A DNA stretch of 14,326 bases from contig JAPLSD010000148.1 of assembly GCA_026398835.1 (NCBI GenBank), forward strand, positions 1 through 14,326, read 5' to 3'. How positions within the stretch are numbered: position 1 is the first letter of the stretch; each line of letters begins with the position of its first letter. Both the position numbers and the translations under genes were made by a program. The stretch is from Pseudomonas sp. GTDB lineage: Bacteria; Pseudomonadota; Gammaproteobacteria; Pseudomonadales; Pseudomonadaceae. This document shows, in pieces, positions 7,034-14,326 of the stretch. The notes beneath the pieces are model-generated. The model made no database searches. It had not been told where the DNA came from and saw nothing but the letters and a program-made list of their open reading frames with translations.

Positions 7034-7070
7034 CTCCTTAGAGGCCAGTGGTGTATGGCCTGCGAGGAGA
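7033..7070. repeat. Nested two-part stem-loop between the two palindromes
   Basis: The outer arms TCTCCT (7033-7038) and AGGAGA (7065-7070) are exact complements. Inner arms AGGCCA (7042-7047) and TGGCCT (7056-7061) are also exact, closing on the 8-nt loop GTGGTGTA. Three bases on each side between the arms form a small internal loop. Twelve Watson-Crick pairs in a 38-nt unit directly abutting a palindrome indicate selected structure in RNA or single-stranded DNA. Confidence 0.6.
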
Positions 7071-7094
7071 TCAACAGAGTTATGCACAGGCTGT

Positions 7095-7112
7095 TGCGCA
7101 ACAAGTTGCGCA
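7095..7112. repeat. Second copy of the palindrome TGCGCAA-N4-TTGCGCA
   Basis: TGCGCAAC (7095-7102), AA, then GTTGCGCA (7105-7112) form a perfect 8-bp dyad with the same TGCGCAA/TTGCGCA arms and 4-nt centre as the copy at 7014-7031. The left half with its flank is itself a self-complementary 10-mer (GTTGCGCAAC, 7093-7102). A degenerate half-site, GGCGCA, follows at 7117-7122. The element ends about 50 bp before the toxin-like frame. Confidence 0.65.
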
Positions 7113-7163
7113 TCATGGCGCAGTGCCGCCTTCCCATGTAGTCGCATGAACTCACATATTTGA

Positions 7164-7544
7164 GGTTGGCCGCTTACGTCGCAGGTCCAGGCTGGGGCCC
7201 CGCAACGAGGCGATGTTTACTGGATTGATCCGAACCCGGTGGCGGGTCGAGAGATAATGAACCGCCACCGGTTTGTTGTAATAACACCGCGAGAGATCAA
7301 TGCCTTGGGAGCGAGCATGACCGTCCCGGTGATCAGTGGCGGCAGCTTCAGCCGAAACTCAGGTTTGGCGGTGGTTGTCACCGGGCACGAGACCAATGGT
7401 GTCGCGGTGTGTAATCAGGTGCGCAGTTTTGATATCGAGCAACGAGTCCGAGAGGGTTCTGCCAAGTTTATCGAACGTCTCGATGACGTGACGATGATGG
7501 ATATCGTTTTACGAGTTGTCAGTGCAATTGACCCTCAAGACTGA
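7164..7544 (+). pseudogene. PemK/ChpB-type (MazF family) toxin remnant without a start codon or antitoxin
   Basis: The frame encodes an almost complete PemK/MazF endoribonuclease-like toxin. It runs from RGDVYWIDPNPVAGREIMNR (from 7206) through HRFVVITPREINALG, MTVPVISGGSFSRNSGLAV and GVAVCNQVRSFDI to SAIDPQD. The pattern matches ChpB/PemK proteins (PIxxGGxFxRxxGF, VxNQVRxxD). The first beta-strand RGDVYWID is needed for the fold, yet no ATG, GTG or TTG lies in frame between the TGA at 7161-7163 and that strand. An in-frame ATG at 7146 is separated from it by that TGA. The first usable start is GTG at 7239, after the strand. No MazE/ChpS-like antitoxin precedes it. I therefore read it as a decayed toxin gene; a non-canonical start cannot be excluded. 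The 3' end lies 8 bp from the convergent selO stop. Confidence 0.72.
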
Positions 7545-7552
7545 ATCCATTC

Positions 7553-12422
<4,870 letters not shown>

Positions 12423-12456
12423 AGATACCGGTCGAACAGGATGGAAAGTGGGCAGT

Positions 12457-14199
12457 TTAGAGGAACAACCCGGGGCCCGGGCGACTTCCTTCGGGGAATC
12501 TGACGCCCACTTTGCCAATCTTGTTCCCATCCATCACGGCAACTGTCCAGATGGTGTTGTTCCACTCCACCTGGTCACCGACTACTGGCGCACCACCCAC
12601 TTTATAGGTAATGAAGCGGCTCAGCGGCATGTCTGGATCAAGGCCGTCGAGTTGCAGCCCGTACAGCGCCGAAACCGCGCCCAACTGGGCGTCGCCTTCG
12701 AGTACGAAGTCGCCGAAGAAGCGCAAATCCAGACCCCGTTGTGGCGCCTGGCTGAACAGTTTTCCGAGGGCAGGAAGGTTGTGTTCATGGCCGATTACGC
12801 AGAGCAAATCGTCGACTTCGAGCACTGTACTACCCGACGGATGGAGCAGTTGCTGGCCCCGAAACAGTGCCGCGATGCGGGTGCCTTCGGGCATTTTCAG
12901 CTCACGCAGTGCGGCACCGATGCACCATTTTTCCGCACCGAGGCGGTAGACGAACAGCTCCCACTCACTGGTGACATGCACTTCGAGCGCCGCCCGGGAG
13001 ATCGGCGCAGGCTCTGGCGGTACCGTGACTTTCAGCAGTTTGGCGACCCACGGCAGGCTGGTGCCTTGCACCAGCAGTGAGACCAATACGATAAAGAACG
13101 CGAGGTTGAAGTAGAGCTGAGCATGGGGCAGCCCGGCCATCAGCGGGAACACCGCGAGAATGATCGGGACCGCTCCGCGTAGCCCGACCCAGGCGATAAA
13201 GGCCTTCTCGCGACCATGGAAGGCCTTGAACGGCAGCAAGCCGGCCACCACCGAGAGTGGGCGGGCAAACAGGATCATCCACAGCGCCAAGCCCAAGGCC
13301 GGCAGGGCGATCGGCAACAAATCGTGGGGCGTGACCAGCAGGCCCAGCACCAGGAACATGCCGATCTGCGCCAACCAGGCCATGCCGTCAAGCATGTGCA
13401 GAATGCCGTGACGACTGCGCACCGGGCGGTTGCCGATCACCAGCCCGCACAGGTACACCGCGAGGAAGCCGCTGCCATGCAGGGCGTTGGTCAGGGCGAA
13501 GACGACGAGGCCGCCGCTGATCACCAGAATCGGGTAAAGGCCGGAGGCCAGCTTGATCCGGTTGACCAATTGCAGCATCAGCCAGCCGCCGCCCAGGCCG
13601 ATGATGCCGCCGATACCGAACTCGCGGATCAGGTGAACCAGAAGATTCCAGTGCAGACCGGTCTCGCCGCTGGCGAGCATGTCGATCAGGGTCACGGTGA
13701 GGAACACCGCCATCGGATCGTTGCTGCCGGATTCGATCTCGAGACTGGCGGTAACCCGTTCGTTCAGACCTTTGCCGCCCAGCAGCGAGAACACCGCCGC
13801 GGCGTCGGTTGAGCCGACGATGGCGCCGATCAGCAGGCCTTGAATGAGGTTCAGGTCGAACAGCCAGGCGGCCGCCATGCCGGTCAGGCCGGTGGTGATC
13901 AGCACACCGATCGTGGCCAGCGAGAGTGCCGGCCATAACGCCACGCGGAAACTCGCGACCCGGGTACGCAGGCCACCGTCGAGCAGGATCACCGCGAGGG
14001 CGAGGTTGCCGACCAGATACGCAGTGGGGTAGTTGTCGAAGATGATGCCGCCGCCGTCAACGCCAGCGGCCATGCCCACGGCCAGGATGATCACCAGAAT
14101 CGGGATACCGAGGCGGGACGAAAGAGAACTCACCAGAATGCTCGCACCTACCAGCAACGCGCCGATCAAGAACAGGCTGTTGATGGTCGTCGCATTCAA
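12457..14199 (-). CDS. cvrA: Potassium/proton antiporter CvrA (NhaP2 type, CPA1 family)
   Basis: A 580-residue inner-membrane cation/H+ antiporter that exports K+ in exchange for protons and supports osmotic and cell-volume control. About twelve membrane helices span residues 5-390 and contain [20 protein letters not shown] (about 129-148), the ion-binding Asn-Asp pair in [11 protein letters not shown] (Asn160, Asp161) and [11 protein letters not shown] (about 339-349). The cytosolic C-terminus carries a TrkA-C/RCK-C-like regulatory domain (about 405-485) and a CorC/HlyC-associated-like domain (about 492-570). Length and sequence parallel E. coli CvrA (578 residues, beginning MDATTI). The start is TTG at 14199 ([10 protein letters not shown]), with GGAG 8 nt upstream. 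It is probably the first gene of a cvrA-mscK(-selO) transcript. The substrate preference is taken from the family. Confidence 0.95.
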   Translation of the reverse strand: MNATTINSLFLIGALLVGASILVSSLSSRLGIPILVIILAVGMAAGVDGGGIIFDNYPTAYLVGNLALAVILLDGGLRTRVASFRVALWPALSLATIGVLITTGLTGMAAAWLFDLNLIQGLLIGAIVGSTDAAAVFSLLGGKGLNERVTASLEIESGSNDPMAVFLTVTLIDMLASGETGLHWNLLVHLIREFGIGGIIGLGGGWLMLQLVNRIKLASGLYPILVISGGLVVFALTNALHGSGFLAVYLCGLVIGNRPVRSRHGILHMLDGMAWLAQIGMFLVLGLLVTPHDLLPIALPALGLALWMILFARPLSVVAGLLPFKAFHGREKAFIAWVGLRGAVPIILAVFPLMAGLPHAQLYFNLAFFIVLVSLLVQGTSLPWVAKLLKVTVPPEPAPISRAALEVHVTSEWELFVYRLGAEKWCIGAALRELKMPEGTRIAALFRGQQLLHPSGSTVLEVDDLLCVIGHEHNLPALGKLFSQAPQRGLDLRFFGDFVLEGDAQLGAVSALYGLQLDGLDPDMPLSRFITYKVGGAPVVGDQVEWNNTIWTVAVMDGNKIGKVGVRFPEGSRPGPGLFL

Positions 14200-14260
14200 T
14201 GGCAGTACTCCAGAAGCAGAAAGGCGGGCACAAACTGACCATGCAGTCTGCGTGCCATCG

Positions 14261-14291
14261 ATTCTAACCTGTTGAAATGTGATGCTGTCAA
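14261..14291 (-). promoter_or_regulatory. Predicted sigma70-type promoter of cvrA
   Basis: On the minus strand a perfect -35 box TTGACA (14291-14286) is followed after 19 bp by TAGAAT (14266-14261, 5 of 6 matches to the -10 consensus). The spacer is 2 bp longer than optimal. An A/T-rich palindrome AAAAGCTTTT (14291-14300) lies directly upstream, where an UP element would be. The leader to the TTG start would be about 55 nt. Confidence 0.55.
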
Positions 14292-14306
14292 AAAGCTTTT
14301 GGAGAT

Positions 14307-14326
14307 GATCGTTCCCACGCTCCCGC
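14307..14326. repeat. Partial repeat resembling the GTTCCCACGC repeats of the P. fluorescens group
   Basis: GATCGTTCCCACGCTCCCGC at the right edge resembles the left half of the dispersed palindromic extragenic repeats, with cores of the GTTCCCACGC...GCGTGGGAA type, common in genomes of the P. fluorescens group. The window ends where the second arm would begin, so the hairpin itself is not visible. Recognised from memory of such repeats. Confidence 0.5.

Larger units (their letters stand above)
6791..7145. other. Long intergenic region upstream of trxC, AT-rich then strongly structured
   Basis: About 350 bp lack a recognisable gene. The first part (6791-6890) is the trxC leader and presumed promoter area on the minus strand; no clear -35/-10 pair was found. 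Bases 6905-6950 are strikingly AT-rich for this genome and contain a weak inverted repeat (ATCTAT 6918-6923 with ATAGAT 6937-6942). From 6991 to 7124 the sequence is a chain of inverted repeats described separately. Only tiny reading frames occur, for example a 33-codon GTG frame 7048-7149 and a 19-codon ATG frame from 7082. Neither shows homology that I recognise. Confidence 0.6.

Noticed and set aside
7014..7112. CRISPR-like or iteron array from the repeated TGCGCA words
   Set aside because: Only two full units exist, the spacing is irregular (12, 69 and 12 bp), and there is no replication gene or cas gene nearby.
7048..7149. A 33-codon GTG frame (VVYGLRGDQQSYAQAV...) and a 19-codon ATG frame from 7082 as possible antitoxin or leader peptide
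   Set aside because: Neither resembles a MazE/ChpS antitoxin, ribosome sites are poorly spaced, and the codons are dictated by the palindromes.
12469..12481. GC-rich palindrome CCCGGG-G-CCCGGG at the 3' end of cvrA as a terminator
   Set aside because: It has a one-base centre, which cannot form a real loop, and lies inside the PGPG codons of cvrA with no T-run after it.

Overview
The window looks like the chromosome of a fluorescent-group Pseudomonas. This rests on high-GC coding sequence, dense gene packing, the trxC, selO, mscK and cvrA proteins, and a partial repeat at the right edge resembling the GTTCCCACGC repeats of the P. fluorescens group. No tRNA, rRNA, CRISPR array or complete mobile element was seen.

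Region 1 (1-5404, minus strand) is the promoter-proximal half of an aryl-polyene (APE)-type fatty-acid/polyketide operon. From its promoter at about 5404 leftwards it encodes: a small ketosynthase-like protein without an active-site cysteine (chain-length-factor-like); a PlsC-type acyltransferase; two acyl carrier proteins; a membrane protein; an AMP-forming acyl-activating enzyme fused to a hotdog dehydratase domain; a family 2 glycosyltransferase; and the start of an LpxL-like acyltransferase cut by the left edge. Most junctions are overlaps (three ATGA overlaps, others of 8, 20 and 25 nt), which implies translational coupling. The ketosynthases, ketoreductase, ammonia-lyase and exporter expected of such a cluster would lie beyond base 1.

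Region 2 (5575-6790) holds an orphan ParA-type ATPase (plus strand) converging on trxC, a zinc-finger thioredoxin (minus strand).

Region 3 (6791-7544) is the most unusual part. An AT-rich patch and a tight series of inverted repeats, including two copies of the palindrome TGCGCAA-N4-TTGCGCA 81 bp apart, precede a PemK/ChpB (MazF-family) toxin reading frame. That frame has no usable start codon for its full length and no antitoxin gene. It looks like a decayed toxin-antitoxin locus, or a structured or regulatory DNA element next to one.

Region 4 (7553-14326, minus strand) is core-type: cvrA (K+/H+ antiporter), mscK (large mechanosensitive channel) and selO (protein AMPylase). The first two share a potassium and osmotic homeostasis theme. 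cvrA and selO both use TTG starts, and selO has a perfect 11-bp stem-loop whose 3' arm runs into its Shine-Dalgarno sequence.
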